NCBI GenBank assembly: GCA_001600095.1
Contig: BCIX01000001.1
Location: 1,488,001-1,552,000, forward strand
Reading direction: 5' to 3'
From: Bullera alba
Taxonomy: Eukaryota; Basidiomycota; Tremellomycetes; Tremellales; Bulleraceae
Length of the DNA stretch: 64,000 nucleotides
A model generated the notes under the pieces. It was not told the DNA's origin and did no database searches. It saw only the letters and a list, made by a program, of their open reading frames with translations. Both the position numbers and the translations under genes were made by a program. Positions 32,740-44,795 of this stretch are shown piece after piece; position 1 is the first letter of the stretch, and each line of letters starts with the position of its first letter.

Positions 32740-34450
32740 ATGGCACCCACAACACTCAGGCCGAAGACTCAAGGATCCGTCCAATCCAAGACGAACGTCC
32801 TCGACCTCGCTGTCTCCTTCGTGAAAGCTTTACTCCTCAACCGCCAATACTTCTGGCATCTCACGACATGCCTCTTGCTTGGGGAGCTAGCTCTGGGAGC
32901 CTTGATCATATGGAAAGTTCCGTGTGAGTATGAGCTGTTGAGCATTTAGAGTAATTCGTGAGCTGAGGCCGACATTGCAGATACGAAGATCGACTGGCCG
33001 GCGTATATGCAGCAAGTGGAGGGCTTCCTCTCAGGAGAGCGGGACTACTCGAAGCTAGAGGGGGATACAGGGCCATTGGTGTAAGCTAGGAGCCAGGCAG
33101 ACGGTCATGATACTGATTATTGACCTTTGTGTGCAGATATCCCGCTTTACACCTATACATCTATACCGCGTTCCGAAAGCTCCTGCCCTCGGTGGAGGAT
33201 GTTCGACCGGCTCAATATGTCTTCCTCGGGGTGTATCTGGTCAACTTGATCCTGGTGGCGACAATTTACTACAAGGCGAAATACCCTCAGGTGTTGTTGA
33301 TCCCCTTGACATTGAGTAAACGCCTACACTCGATATACCTCCTCAGGCTGTTCAACGATCCCTTGGCGATGGTGATCTTCTACGCCAGTGTCGTCGCCAT
33401 TATGTCTGGTGGAAACAAAGGCTGGAGAGTCGGCACTGTGCTGTATAGGTGAGCTGGATCCCCATCTTCGTGGACTATTCAGCTGACTGAGTGTCACAGT
33501 CTAGCTTTGGGTGTAAAAATGAACATCCTGTTGTTCCTCCCCGGACTGCTCGTCCTGCTCTTCCAGTACAGGGGTGTCCGGGGGACTGTCGAAGGAGTCT
33601 CCATCATTGGCATCATACAGGTACGGCATTACTCCCAGGCCTCATGACTACTTGGCTGATCATTTGTATCCACAGCTCCTCCTTCCCGCGCCATTCTTCC
33701 TTTCGGCGACCAATTTCGACCTCGGCAGGGCATATTTCACTTCTGCCTTTGACTTCTCCCGGCAGTTCCTGTATGAATGGACTGTCAACTGGCGCTTCAT
33801 CACAGAGGACACGTTCCACAGTCGAGAGTTCGCCACGGCTCTTCTTGGCTCTCAGGTCAGTCGTCTACCTGTTCTCAGAATCCCAGCTGACTGGGCGATC
33901 TATAAAGGCACTCCTACTGGTGCTGTTCGCCGCTACCAGATGGTCGCCAATACCTGGTGGGACGTGGCAAATCCTCAAGAATGGTTTGAAGTCGCCTAGC
34001 AGACCAGCAACCAATACAGCTCTTCTACCAGCATACCGTCAGTCCCCCCTCCACAACACTTCCTCCAGTATGGGAGAGTCATTGACATGTGCTTAGATAT
34101 CCCGCTGGTGCTGTTCACGTCGAATCTGATAGGAATGACATTCGCCCGATCACTGCATTATCAGTTCCACTCGTGGTACTTCCATCAAATGCCTTTCCTC
34201 CTCTTCTCCGGCGCTGCATGGGGAAAGCTTGCTTTTGGGTGAGCAAGTATCCAGTCTAAATGGAATGTGTGCTGATCAGTTGGGTAGCATCGCCGCGTTG
34301 GCGCAGCTGGAGGTCTCGTGGCTCACGGCACCGTCGACAAACTTCAGTTCTGGTGCATTGTTGATCTTACATCTGGCGATGATAGCTGGTCTGTGGTTCA
34401 AGGCTCCTCAAGGTGTACAAGCACCAGCCAGCAAGACAAAGGTCCGGTAG
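32740..34450 (+). CDS. ALG3: ALG3 dolichyl-P-Man:Man5GlcNAc2-PP-dolichol alpha-1,3-mannosyltransferase
   Basis: ER multi-pass enzyme (GT58) adding the first lumenal mannose, from dolichyl-phosphate mannose, to the N-glycan precursor. The start [17 protein letters not shown] is chosen as the first ATG of the frame. Signature '[20 protein letters not shown]' runs into '[20 protein letters not shown]', both hallmarks of ALG3, and '[16 protein letters not shown]' follows. Further hydrophobic segments include '[20 protein letters not shown]'. The DPM-type aromatic segment '[18 protein letters not shown]' is intact. The end '[12 protein letters not shown]' stops at 34448-34450. At least six short introns (first 32922-32980). 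Product about 440 residues, usual for the family. Confidence 0.93.
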
Positions 34451-34558
34451 AACCGGGCGTCGTACTTGAAGAGACCTTTTAAGATCGAACCTGGCAGTGA
34501 TTATGATATTGATGCTGTAGAGATATAGATTGGATACAAGTTGCTGCCTAAGCATATT

Positions 34559-36633
34559 CTATGTATTCGTGTCACTATCGGGCAATCTGATCTGCCCCTG
34601 CTGTTCTCCCATGATACCTTTCCACCAACTCCGCCTTCTATCCGGCGACTCTGTCGTCGTCCTCGCTTCACCTTCCGCCTCGGCGTTTGTGTCTGGGTTC
34701 GGCGTACTCGGCTGACTGGAAGATCCTCTCATTATACCGAGCAATCCTGCCTGACCCTCACTCTGCGTCCTACCCCGCCTGTGACTCCCACTAGGCCCGC
34801 TGATGGAGGAAGAGCGCAGTACGAATCCCGGAGAAGCGGCTCCTAGGCCAATACTGAAGCCAGTAGGCGCGATATGGGAGTGGTCGTAGTCGGGGATCAG
34901 GGTGCCATAGCGCGGACCCCGGTGACGCCGACGTCCAGATGGCGAAGCTGGGGATAAGGGGGATTGCAGTGCTTGGTCGGGGTGTGGGGATGATAAAGAC
35001 CATCGGCTACGATGGTGAGTGGGGGACTGGGTTGGCGATGACGTTCCAGGTTGAGGGTATTGTGCAGGTGGGGAGGGTGAAGCTGTGTCCGCTGCCTCCA
35101 TCGGATCAGGTTCTTCAGACATTGGTCCACTCTCGTGGCCGAACTGATCGCCTTGATCGCCGGCTAGGGAGTCGCAGTCTGAATGGGAGTCCTCTTCTAC
35201 CCAAGTGCCGACCTCTACACCGCCAGATCCCGTGGGTTGAATAAGCGATACCACCCACACGCCCAATAGCAGTATGGCGACTCCCACAGACACCAGGGCG
35301 ATCTGATACGGTTTGAGCTGTCCAATCTGGTCGTAGAATACGAGGCCATCTACCCGAGAGTCAGCAGTTGTCTCGAAATAGCCTAGATATCATCTTACCG
35401 AATATGGAGGACATGTTGAAGAAGCAGAATGCCAATGGACAGACGAGAGCTGGACTCGCGAAGGTCAGACTGTAGTTGAGGTAGACAAGCTGCAACAGCG
35501 CTCCAACGACCAGGCCAATCACCAAGAACCAAGTTTGGATCTTGGCAAACTCGTTTTCTCCCTTTCCCGTCCTGAAGTGGTCTATGGAGATGACCAAAAG
35601 CTCGACAGCCGATTTGGCCAGAACCAGCGACATGCCAGATAGAGTGCCTGCCGCGGCGGCGAAAGCAAGCCCGACCAGGGTGAGCGTTTTTTGCTGAGAG
35701 ACAGTTGGCACAGGGACATATGGGTCGCTGGGAGGGAGGGAGATCGAAAGGTGACCAGGAGGGGATTTGGAAAATCGTACTCCACGTTTGGCCTGTAATA
35801 GCGGTTCGTCCGGTGATGATTCGCCTGTGTCATTCGGTAGTGCGATATTGGCTACAATGGGCGACGACCATCGCCTTGATGTGAATCCACCGGACGGTTT
35901 GAACGGGATGGCGGGAGGCGATCGCGGAGAGGCATAGTTGGAAGGGCAAATTGAAGATGAAGGAGGTGGTGTTTCGTCTCCTGGCAAGGCTATGCGTCCT
36001 GTTCTCAACTGCCTGCTCACGTGCCATGAAGCGATGTGAGCCTACAAAACGCATCGTCAGCATATTCCCAACCCAGGTCGACGAAGCTTGTGACTCACCG
36101 AAATGAGCACGATGACGGTACTCGCGCACATGATACTGAAGAAAGCTAGGAATGGACCTCTGCTCCATAGTCTCAACAATTCCTCCAACGGATGTTCCTC
36201 CTCCTTTACGACTCCAAAAACTGCGATGAGAATCGCTCCTGCGGTGACAAGACCCGTGCCCATGATGGCGGTACTGCCGAATACATCGCCCAGAATGACT
36301 TTGGCCAGCAGTGCGTTGAAGATGAGAGACACGGCGCCAAGCGGCGCTAGAATGACAATGGGTAGAGCGTCAAGCTGAAAGATCGTGGAGAAGATGTTCG
36401 AAGTGATATAGATGAAGAATCCTATCAGCCACAGTGGCCGTCGTATGGGTCGTCTCCGTGATGGTACCGGCAAAAGATCCTCCTGTACGTGCGATTTCCG
36501 CTGAATCGTGAGACCTGCTCGCGTGAGTGATGTCTCTTGTTCTGCATTTCCCATGTAATTGTCACTCACCTAGCGACTGGATGAACGAGCATACTAGCCC
36601 GATGACGATCGCAGCAGCGACCGGAACGCCCAT
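34559..36633 (-). CDS. NIPA-type magnesium transporter
   Basis: Drug/metabolite-superfamily Mg2+ transporter of the NIPA group. The first exon MGVPVAAAIVIGLVCSFIQS (start 36631-36633) is helix 1, joined over a GTGAGT...CAG intron to 'LGLTIQRKSHVQ'. Family motifs include 'DALPIVILAPLGAVSLIFNA' and 'LLAKVILGDVFG', then 'LTLVGLAFAAAAGTLSGMSL' and 'LNYSLTFASPALVCPLAFCF'. Between helices there is a Pro/Ser-rich loop of about 90 residues, and after the last helix ('VSVGVAILLLGVWVVSLI') a disordered tail of about 220 residues rich in Ser, Pro and Arg, ending 'GQIRLPDSDTNT', stop 34559-34561. The tail is unusually long and may be a phosphorylation platform. Confidence 0.85.
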
Positions 36634-37105
36634 TACTCCGGTATCATAGATCCGCCCCACCCGCAATCTGGTACTGTCTAACGACTAGATCCTCTCCCAA
36701 GCGATCCTCAAAGTGCAAGAGCAGTGCACGACGGACCAGCCGTTGTGGATTCTTTAGTCGTCGCGGCAGATAGCTGGGGAACCGGGATGTAAGGACTCGT
36801 GGATGAACGGAAGGTTGAATACCAAGAGCTGGGGGCGCAAAGGAAGTGCGCAATCTCAGGATGCTGATCGCATCTCGCGACTGCCTTTTCCGGTGAAACG
36901 CGGTCCGAAGACTGGGGGACTTGTTGGCATCAACAAGCAGAGGTGAGGATGAAGCAGCTTGCACTGCGCAGTGGTGCATCACTAAGACACTGGCGACTGT
37001 AGGTCTTCCAGTAGCATGCTGCATGTGTACTGCAGAAGGCAAAGAACATGCTACATACCCCTCAAGCACTCATTGGCCCCCAGTTGGCAGTCACCCTGTA
37101 GATCC
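36634..37105. other. intergenic
   Basis: Promoter of the NIPA gene and 3' flank of the first amadoriase gene, both minus strand. Frames here lack protein-like composition. Confidence 0.4.
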
Positions 37106-38969
37106 TCACGCGCTCACCAAAAGATCCTGCGGTCGAGCCAGCTCTTCCACCTTGAGAACCTGGATCTCATCCACCCTCGGCTCCCGCTCGCCAACAAACC
37201 CAAACGCCCATCTGTCCGCAAACGTTGAATTGGGTTTTCCCTCTATGACATCTAGGATCTCTCGGCCTATGATCGGGGCGTATTTGAACGCATGGCCCGA
37301 ACCGCCCGTTGCGATGAAGAGGCCGTCGCAATCCGGATGATAGTCAATAAGCCAGTCTCCAGAGTGAGTATCGCAGTACCTGTCGCACAGTGAGCATCAC
37401 GCCCTGCCCCTACTGTGAAGTGATCTGGGAACTCACCAGCACAGCCTGGTTGACATGAAGTCCTTCTTGGCTAGTTCGGGGTAATAATCCGCTAAGTACC
37501 GTCTCAACATGTTCACCCGCTCAAGAGGGATCATGCCGTCTTCTGCGCCCGGAGTGAGTTTCGTTCTAGGCACCGAGATGGTGGATGATGAGCCAGCTTG
37601 TATGGGGTTCGTATATCCTCTGCCGTGCTGGGCGAACTTGAAGATCCCTTCGGCACTCGGAGGGAAGGTGTAGAACCCGTCGTCCTTGTTGAGGATCTAT
37701 CAGGACCGACGTAAGCTGTCGGTTACGAAGACCATGTGGGACACTTACGACTGGTATCTTGCTATATGTTTCCACCTCTTCCGGGGTTAGTTGTATGTGG
37801 GCAACGGTTTGACTAGATGTCTACAATGAGTAACCCAAACAATGCCAGCGAGACCACACCTCTAGCTCACCCGCTGGCTACCACTTCTGGGAATCGAGCG
37901 GCAACACCTGGCGAAGAGAACAGTGCAGGCGTCCTATCGTGTTCAGCACAAGTCAACCGCTTTCTGAAGCAACTTGCCATCACTCACCAAGCGCCAGCTG
38001 CGATCTTCCGAGCTTCGTCAGCTCGAGATCGACACACCGCTGTCGACTCACCACTACCAGATCCGCCTCGATCTCCTCTCCTCCATCCAGTACTACTCCC
38101 CTGACCTTCCTGCCGTCCTTCACAAAACCCACAACCTCAGCACCGCCTCTGATGAGACCGCCCATTTGGCGTATCCGCTTCAACCCCACTTCCACCGCTC
38201 GAGACGCCTCTGCCCATCCACCTATTGGGTTTGAATACCCAACTCGGCTCTCAAAGTCGCCCGTTGGAACTCGATCACCCAGTTTCCGCTTGATGGCTTG
38301 CGAGTCATCGAGGAGTTGAGCCTCGATGTTCAACGAGGCGAGATTCGCTTGAGCTAGGGATACAGCGTGTCTACCCAGCTCCGAGTCTCGAGTGGTCAGC
38401 AGCATCACCCCACTCCTGTGCGGGTCCGTCATCAGTATGGCGATCATGATTGGCCAAGGTCACGCTGTGACCTACTCGTGATACGTCTCCTCCCATTCGG
38501 GCTTTCGCCATTCTTCTATCGCTTCGATAGACAGTGCTGCGTATCCCGGGTCATCGTAATCGCCGGCGCGAATTATCTGGGTAAAACACCGTCAGACATC
38601 ACCCTGTACGATCTTGGCCGCTGGGACCTACCTTGTTCAGATCTAGGTGTCCTTGAATTAGCCACGCCTTTCATGTGAGATGGGAGGATCTACTTACCGG
38701 TACTAGCAGCGTCCGGTGCGGGCAAGATTCCACACTTATCCAAAACAGTCACGTTATAGGATCCACTTTTGAGCATCCACAAGGCTGTCGACATGCCAAA
38801 GATGCCTATAGGAGTAGTGATTCTGTCAGTATACCGCCCATTGCATCCGACCGCAGCCCCGGCACGGCATCGGTGGGGGAGAGATTGTCGGCGTAAAGCC
38901 CGAAATCGACCCACCCGAGCCCACGATGACCACATTTTTCTTGCTGCCTGCCTCCTGAGCGTTTGTCAT
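37106..38969 (-). CDS. amadoriase-like FAD oxidase, copy 1
   Basis: Flavin oxidase of the fructosyl-amino-acid/saccharopine oxidase group, expected to oxidise an N-substituted amino acid and release H2O2. Start MTNAQEAGSKKNVVIVGSG (38967-38969); the FAD motif GSGIFG is completed across an intron (GTGGGT donor). It continues '[20 protein letters not shown]', 'DLNK', then 'IIRAGDYDDPGYAALSIEA' and 'EWRKPEWEETYHE'. A substrate-domain part has 'GYSNPIGGWAEASRAVEVGL'. 'TVAHIQLTPEEVETYSKIPV' and 'RLCWYCDTHSGDWLIDYHP' follow; the Cys of RLCW is the usual covalent FAD attachment site. 'GGSGHAFKYAPIIGREIL' closes the FAD site. Stop 37106-37108. No peroxisomal SKL-type end. It is a tandem paralogue of the next gene. 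Confidence 0.85.
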
Positions 38970-39183
38970 CTTCAAGATCAGTCCTCAGCTCAACGCGATG
39001 CATGATAGACTCTGGTGTGGAGTTGTCTGTTGGGTAGTTGGTGACTGACTGCAGTTAGCGAAAAGTCCGGGATCTCGCTTAATCTTATCTGCGGCTCGAG
39101 CCGAGGATCCAGGAACGTAAAGCCGGCCGCCTGAGAACACTTGCAGACACTTGCATTCCAAGTTTCAACATCGTACCTTGACT
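38970..39183. other. spacer between the two amadoriase genes
   Basis: About 210 bases serving as terminator of copy 2 and promoter of copy 1. No gene seen. Confidence 0.4.
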
Positions 39184-41140
39184 TTACACGACATAGAGCA
39201 AGTCGCTGGCGACTGCCATACGGTCTTCCGTGAGATCTTCGACCTGGTCGGTGCGCACTCCTTCTTCCCGAACGTCTTGGCGGTTAAATTCGAATGTCCA
39301 CCTGTTGCCGAATTTCGGATTCGGCTTCTTCTTGACGACGTTGAGGATCTCCCGACCAATGACGGGGGTGTACTTGAACGCGTGGCCTGATCGCTCGCCA
39401 GTCAGCTGCTGACTGCGTCTGGATCCGCCCACTGTCACAGCCCCCACTCACCCGAATCGCCGGTCGCCACGACGAGATTGTCGAAGTCGGGATGATAGTC
39501 GATCACCCAGTTCTCGTTCGCGGTATCGCTATACCTACAGATTGACCCCAGGTGTCAATATCCTCAAGGTCGAAAGCGGGCTTTCAGTCTACCGTTCAAC
39601 TCACCAGCATAATCTAGTCCAAGCGAAATCCTTCTTGGCCAACTCGGGATATATAGCACTCAAGGCTTGTCTCAAGTACTTCAGCTGCTTCAATGGAATC
39701 ATATTCCCTTGGTCGCCATACTCTCTGCTCCAAGCCGGGGGCGCGCTGACTGTCTGCAGATCTCCAGCGCCATCCCTTGATTTGACAACGGTCTTGGCGA
39801 TGGATCCGGAGGAATGTTGGGCAAATTTGACGGCACCTTGAGCGGTAGGTTGGAAAACGTAGAACCAGTTCTCGGCGTCTATGAACTGCAACATTCGTGT
39901 CAGTGGACTTATCTGGTAGCAAATTATTTGGGAACTTGCCACAGGAGCGGAAGAGTACTGCTTGACTTCATCAGGGGAGAGTTGGATAGCAGCAATAGAT
40001 TGACTGGAATCAAGGTCATTTGTAAGTCTGATGCTATTATCGCGAATGAGATAGTGGAGCTCACGCAGTCGATATCACAGGAGGTGATAGGACCTTCGAC
40101 CCAAAGGTAGCGAAGAGCTTCGTAGTCCTGCAAAGTAATTAAGCTAGCTGAACAACCACTTGAGCAGGTACTCACCACGCTCCCACAGCGATCTGAAGCG
40201 TTCCTACACTTTAGCACTTTCACCTTCCAGCATGCAAGTCATACCCACCACGACGATATCAGCTTTGAGAGACTTGGGAATGTTGCCATCTTCCAACTTG
40301 ACTCCTTCGACCTTTCGACTGTTCGTCTCGGACACAATCAATCCATCAACCTTGCACCCTCGGCCAATGGTCCCACCCAGCGCCTCGATACGCTTGAGCC
40401 CCAATTGCACAGCCCGGGTCGCCTCTACCCAGCCTCCAAGGGGGTTCACATATCCCGAGGCTTGGTGGAAATCGGCAGTGGGCACCGTACCGGTCACCTC
40501 CCTGAAGGCAGCTGGACTGTTGAGGAGTTTGGCCGAAATACCCATCGAGATCAAATTGTGGTAAGAGTCCTCGACATGTTTCTTTCCAGATGTAGAACCT
40601 TGACTCGCTACTTTGACCAGACCTGTCCTGCAGCAGGCTAGATCAGTCGACGTCCTCATCCTCGACCTCCTTCGAGGGCAGAAAGACTTACTCATGATAC
40701 ACCCCTTCCCATTCAGGTTTCCTCCACGCCTCCACAGCCTCATATGCAAGCTCGGCATAGCCTTTGTCAGAGTAGTCGCCAGCTCTGACAATCTGAGCAG
40801 AACGCATGAGCTGTCATTATCATCACCCAGTCGAGTTTTCCTTCTACAGACCTTGTTGATGGCTACGTTTGTTCGATTAACCTTCACCACTTCACACTTC
40901 TCTGACATACCATTGCTCGCTGCGCTTCTGGCCGGAAGCTCCGGGCTCTTATCGAGAATCGTGACGTCGTATTGTCCATCTTGCAGCATCCACAGTGCCG
41001 TGGACATGCCAAAAATTCCTACACGTATGTCAACATCAGAACCTCTCCCGCCCTTAATCGATGATCAGATACCTACCAGCGCCGACTATGATGACTTTGG
41101 TCTTGTCGCTGACCACGTCAACGATGGTAGCGTTGCTCAT
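39184..41140 (-). CDS. amadoriase-like FAD oxidase, copy 2
   Basis: Paralogue of the neighbouring oxidase in the same orientation. Start [20 protein letters not shown] (41138-41140); GAGIFG is again made across an intron that splits the third Gly codon in the same phase as in copy 1. It shares '[20 protein letters not shown]', '[19 protein letters not shown]', '[20 protein letters not shown]', '[16 protein letters not shown]', 'RLCW' and '[20 protein letters not shown]'. It differs by '[17 protein letters not shown]' and by the lack of a canonical GGSGH (it has GDSGH). The C-terminus ends 'VASDLLYVV', TAA 39184-39186. Divergence between the copies is large outside the motifs, so the duplication is old and the substrates may differ. 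Confidence 0.84.
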
Positions 41141-41460
41141 CTTTTCTGGTGTTCAAGATGTCGCACGTAGATGGGTATAATGGACTGATAGCAAAGAGAT
41201 AGCATGGAGACATGGGAGACATGAGAGAATACCTCGTGGCTTCACGAGCTTGTCCATCAGTAGTGTGTGCATCAACCTGCATCAACCCGAGCGGACGCCA
41301 GCGCCTGACTTGTAACATCCTTGTCCCATGGTGCATGGAGTGTATCCGAGTACATGATATCGTGAGGCTATGCTGCATGTTAAGAGTGTACAGTACATAT
41401 GCGTATACGATCCTACTTGACGGTCTTGGCCTCCGCCCTCGCCAACCCATCATTCCTGGC
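41141..41460. other. intergenic
   Basis: Promoter of amadoriase copy 2 and 3' flank of the basic protein gene. No gene seen. Confidence 0.4.
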
Positions 41461-42576
41461 CTATGTTAATATCTCCTTACCCCCCTTCGCTATCTGTTTT
41501 CGAAGGCTTTCGGCCCTCTTCTTCTTGCCCGCTTCTTCAGCCTCCGCACGAGCCTTCGCTTTGAGCTTCGCGATAGTCTCTAGGCCAACCAGCTTTTGAG
41601 CATAAGCCAACGTGGCGTCCTTTTCTTTCCTAGCCAGCATGGTAGCTCTCTCCATATCCGCTCTAGTCCTCTGTCTCCTCTTGCTCAGGTGCGTCCGCTC
41701 CTTCCTCGTCGACAACTCAGGTTCTCTGCCCGCCCAGCCTAAGATATCGGCCTCCTCCCTCAATCCTCTCGAATTTTTCCCATCCCTGCCTTTTTCCAGC
41801 GCCATAGCCTTCGCTCTTTTCGCATATCTGGCTTTGGCTGCTTCCATATGCGCCACGGCTTCCCCTGGATGTGTTCCGTTACACAGCTGATCCCAGTGTT
41901 CCTGCACAGTCCAGCCATCCATCGCTTTGGGCCTTCTCGGTGATGTCAGAGCCCAGTGGAATGATGCACCGGTCCGTTTGTCCGGATTGGGCCCGTCTTT
42001 TGTGCTGCTTGATGACGAATCCGGTTGATAATTGTAGACTGCAAGTAGTTGCTGCGCTTTAAGACCTCGCATCACACGTGTCTTCAAGAAACTAGTTCCA
42101 GGTTACGATCAGTAAACGGAAGTCTGGGAAGGCTTGGCCACCAACTATGCGAAGAACACTCACACTGCGGATTTGAAGGGATGTCCATCAGGAAATCTCT
42201 GAGACACTTGATTGTCTGCATGGTCTCTGGCTGATTTCTGAGAAACCTGCCGTGCCGCTTGCAACCTTTCTTTGATTGTTGAAGGTGGGGCGACAGTTCC
42301 AGAATCGCTCCGGCGAGGCTTGACAGCCATTGATGCAGTAGTTGTCGATTTGGATGTCGCCGAGATTTGAGCTGCCCTCGATCCTTTCCCGATATCTGCT
42401 CCTGAGCTGGTGGCTAGCCCGTTCGCCGCTGGAACCTCTCCCTGGTGACGTCTCAATCCCTCCTCGACGATTTGCTGGAATGTCATGGGCTTTGCTGATA
42501 ATATCTCTCGAAGCAATTTGTATGCCTCTGGTAGGCCGGCATCGCTCAACACCTTGCTCTGTTGAAACCAGGACAT
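41461..42576 (-). CDS. basic, helix-rich uncharacterised protein
   Basis: Two exons joined over an intron (GTGAGTG donor near 42163, TAG acceptor near 42090): start MSWFQQSKVLSDAGLPEAYK (42574-42576), then 'VSQRFPDGHPFKSAV' joined to 'FLKTRVMRGLKAQQLLAVYN'. The C-terminal half is a long Lys/Arg/Ala/Glu helix ('AKLKAKARAEAEEAGKKKRA'). No membrane segment. I do not recognise the family. The strongly basic composition, and a divergent 310-base promoter shared with mitochondrial ribosomal protein uS13m, would suit a mitochondrial ribosome-associated protein, but that is inference only. About 330 residues. Confidence 0.7.
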
Positions 42577-42886
42577 ATTGGTGCGAAAGATGAAAGATGA
42601 CACTGGGGGTAGCTTGGACCGAGTGTGTCTGTGTCGAGACGGGTATGCGATGTTGCTGATAGGGCGAGCACTGTTACATCGACCCAGCTTGAGCTGAACA
42701 TGAAACACTGAACCAGATCAACTTTGGCGTTAATTCCGATAATTTCCGCAATGTGGCACTGACTTGCCCTCGTATCTCCAAGTCGGGATCGATGTTGTCA
42801 AAAGTCGAACCCGTATTCATACATCGCAGCAGCCCAAGTCACACAGACGATATCAACACCTGCTAAGCTATTGACGACCAGTCAAG
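42577..42886. other. divergent promoter, basic protein gene / uS13m
   Basis: About 310 bases shared by two divergently transcribed genes. No gene seen. Confidence 0.4.
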
Positions 42887-43499
42887 ATGCGTCTGCTGGG
42901 AAGAAACCTACCAAACCACAAGGAAGTCCGCGTAAGTTTGGAGTCAGGTCAGGTGGAATGACAGAACGCTCATCCTCGACTCAATTCGTCAGATCGCACT
43001 TCGAGCCTTCTACGGGCTGGGTCACCAGCGGTCACAACGACTATGCGCTCGACTTCAGATACACCCCGAGGCCTTGGTTTCTGACCTGACAGAACCTCAA
43101 GTCACTGCGCTTTCAGCCTGGCTCTCTGCGCCTTCGACGACACAACCACCCGCTCGCCCAGCTCTTTCGATACCTGCCCCTCCTCCAGATTGCCTAGTAT
43201 TACCCTCGTCGCCCGCAACGGATGTCAAGGGCAAGAAGAAGGTGGATATAATGGACAATCTTTTGATCGAGACGGACCTCAAGAGGAATATGCTGGCGGA
43301 TATCGCCCATCACAGAGAGATCGGTACTTACAGGGGAAAGAGGTGAGCATTTTCTCAATACGTGGATGCGTTCTGGCAGTGGTCCTGATGCTTGTATAGA
43401 ACCGCAGGTGGATACCCTGTTCGTGGTCAAAATACGAGATCCAACGCCAAGACTGCGAGGAAGCTCAACAGGCTGGAACGAAGAAGGTATACTACGTGA
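42887..43499 (+). CDS. SWS2: mitochondrial small-subunit ribosomal protein uS13m
   Basis: Mitochondrial S13, part of the head of the small ribosomal subunit near the P-site tRNA. Exons 42887-42931, 42993-43342 and 43400-43499 sum to 495 bases, 164 residues. The first exon MRLLGRNLPNHKEVR joins to 'IALRAFYGLGHQRSQRLCAR', the conserved helix-turn of S13, then 'LQIHPEALVSDLTEPQVTAL'. 'RNMLADIAHHREIGTYRGKR' and 'TAGGYPVRGQNTRSNAKTAR' are the diagnostic C-terminal motifs. It carries an insert of about 50 residues rich in Pro/Ser after the first helix pair (near 43120-43230), not seen in bacterial S13. Stop TGA 43497-43499. Confidence 0.93.
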
Positions 43500-43931
43500 G
43501 TTGAGGGATCCCGCGGAATGGACTGGCGTAAGCCTGTGTAGTCAGTGCTGACCCGTTTGTTCATCTCAGCGCTACCAATTCGACTTCTTTCAGCTCGAGC
43601 TCTTCATCACAGTCGTCGCCATTCTCATCGTCGAACGTCCTGGCAGAGATCCGTGCAAGAGGCTTGGTCTGGTAGTGCACCGACTTGTCTTATGCAGCAT
43701 TGTACAGCACGACTTGGACCGGTGTCGTGCAAGCAGTGGTCGCTCGCCCGAGTCACTTATGGTCGCAGGGAGGATACCGAGAGAGCTTGATCTTGCAGCA
43801 TTATTTTCCCAGCACCCCCGCGGATGGGACAACGTGTACATCGCTTCTGACATTCTCATCGTCTCCCTGACTACTTCCTACCCGTTGATCCGCTGTTATC
43901 CCCATAATCCCTTTTCATGGCTCGTAGTCGC
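43500..43931. other. intergenic between convergent genes
   Basis: 3' flanks of uS13m (plus) and the small hydrophilic protein (minus). The short frames here are Ser/Arg-rich and not convincing. Confidence 0.35.
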
Positions 43932-44248
43932 TCACTTCCTCACCACGCTGCGTCCTCCAGGTGCGTCTCCACTTCCCGAGACCGTCTGGTCATTCTCCGC
44001 TCTACCGTCCTTCAGATCTCCGTGCAGAGCGCGGTGGGCCTTGTTCACATCTAGAGCGTGATCGGGGACGCTATCGCCGGCGGTGTTGTTAGACGTGGCG
44101 GCAGGAACGTCCTTGAGATCTCGAGCGGGAACGTTCGAGTCGACTGAGAATTGAGACGACTTGTGGTCAATGGTGGAGTCGGTGGGCTGAGGCCGTTAGT
44201 AATGTTCAACCGACACTATGCTGTCATGAATATCCTCACCTTGGACAT
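43932..44248 (-). CDS. small hydrophilic protein, 87 aa
   Basis: Exons 44240-44248 (ATG TCC AAG) and 43932-44186, joined over a 53-base intron with GTGAGG donor, ACTAAC branch site and CTCAG acceptor; 264 bases in all. The product begins MSKPTDSTIDHKSS and is highly charged throughout, for example 'VPARDLKDVPAATSNNTAGD' and 'NKAHRALHGDLKDGRAEN', ending 'GGRSVVRK'. No Cys, Trp or membrane segment. The composition is that of a disordered, hydrophilin- or stress-type protein, but I do not recognise the family. The splice signals and clean coding frame make the gene itself credible. Confidence 0.6.
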
Positions 44249-44795
44249 TGTATGCGTGTGTGACTAGGTGCAGCTTTTTGCTTAACAAGTATGGCTGAGT
44301 GTGAGAGAAGGAAGACGATCCCTCTCGATCAGTTGTGTGACAACATATGTATGCCGACAGGACTTTGAGTTTGCTGGAATCACCTACCCTATGCGATGGC
44401 ATCTGACATCACAAACTATTGCTCCCTTGGTCGCCATCGGTCACGATCGGGCATGAGTCGATCATCGGACGTGATGTCATATAAGCACGGGCCAACACTC
44501 AACAGAGCTAACGTGTTACGGCTACGGCTGATCGCAACTGGCTAGCCCTCGATCGGCGCACTACATCTGCATATCTCAGCAATCGCAGGACGTTCGATCT
44601 CCATACCATGTCTGGCAGGCCTCTAATACACATTAACCCATATGCATTCAGCACATAGACATATAAACAGTATGATCGACATGTGTACATACCCTCCTCT
44701 CCAATCGTTTGTAACACGCGATGCTCAAGTACGAGCCGTAGCTCTATTCACATTGTCCGTCGTTCTCAAAGCCCCCTGGCCGACCCGGCTCCGCC
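44249..44795. other. intergenic
   Basis: Promoter of the small hydrophilic protein gene and 3' flank of the nucleotide-sugar transporter gene. No gene seen. Confidence 0.4.

Noticed and set aside
36644..37340. Frames between the NIPA and amadoriase genes as a pseudogene
   Set aside because: Neither strand shows a recognisable motif; part is a shadow of the amadoriase C-terminal exon.
43500..43931. Plus-strand frames after uS13m (43545-44061) as a separate gene
   Set aside because: Two overlapping frames with Ser/Arg/His-rich, irregular composition and no splice-consistent join; they run antisense into the small hydrophilic protein gene.
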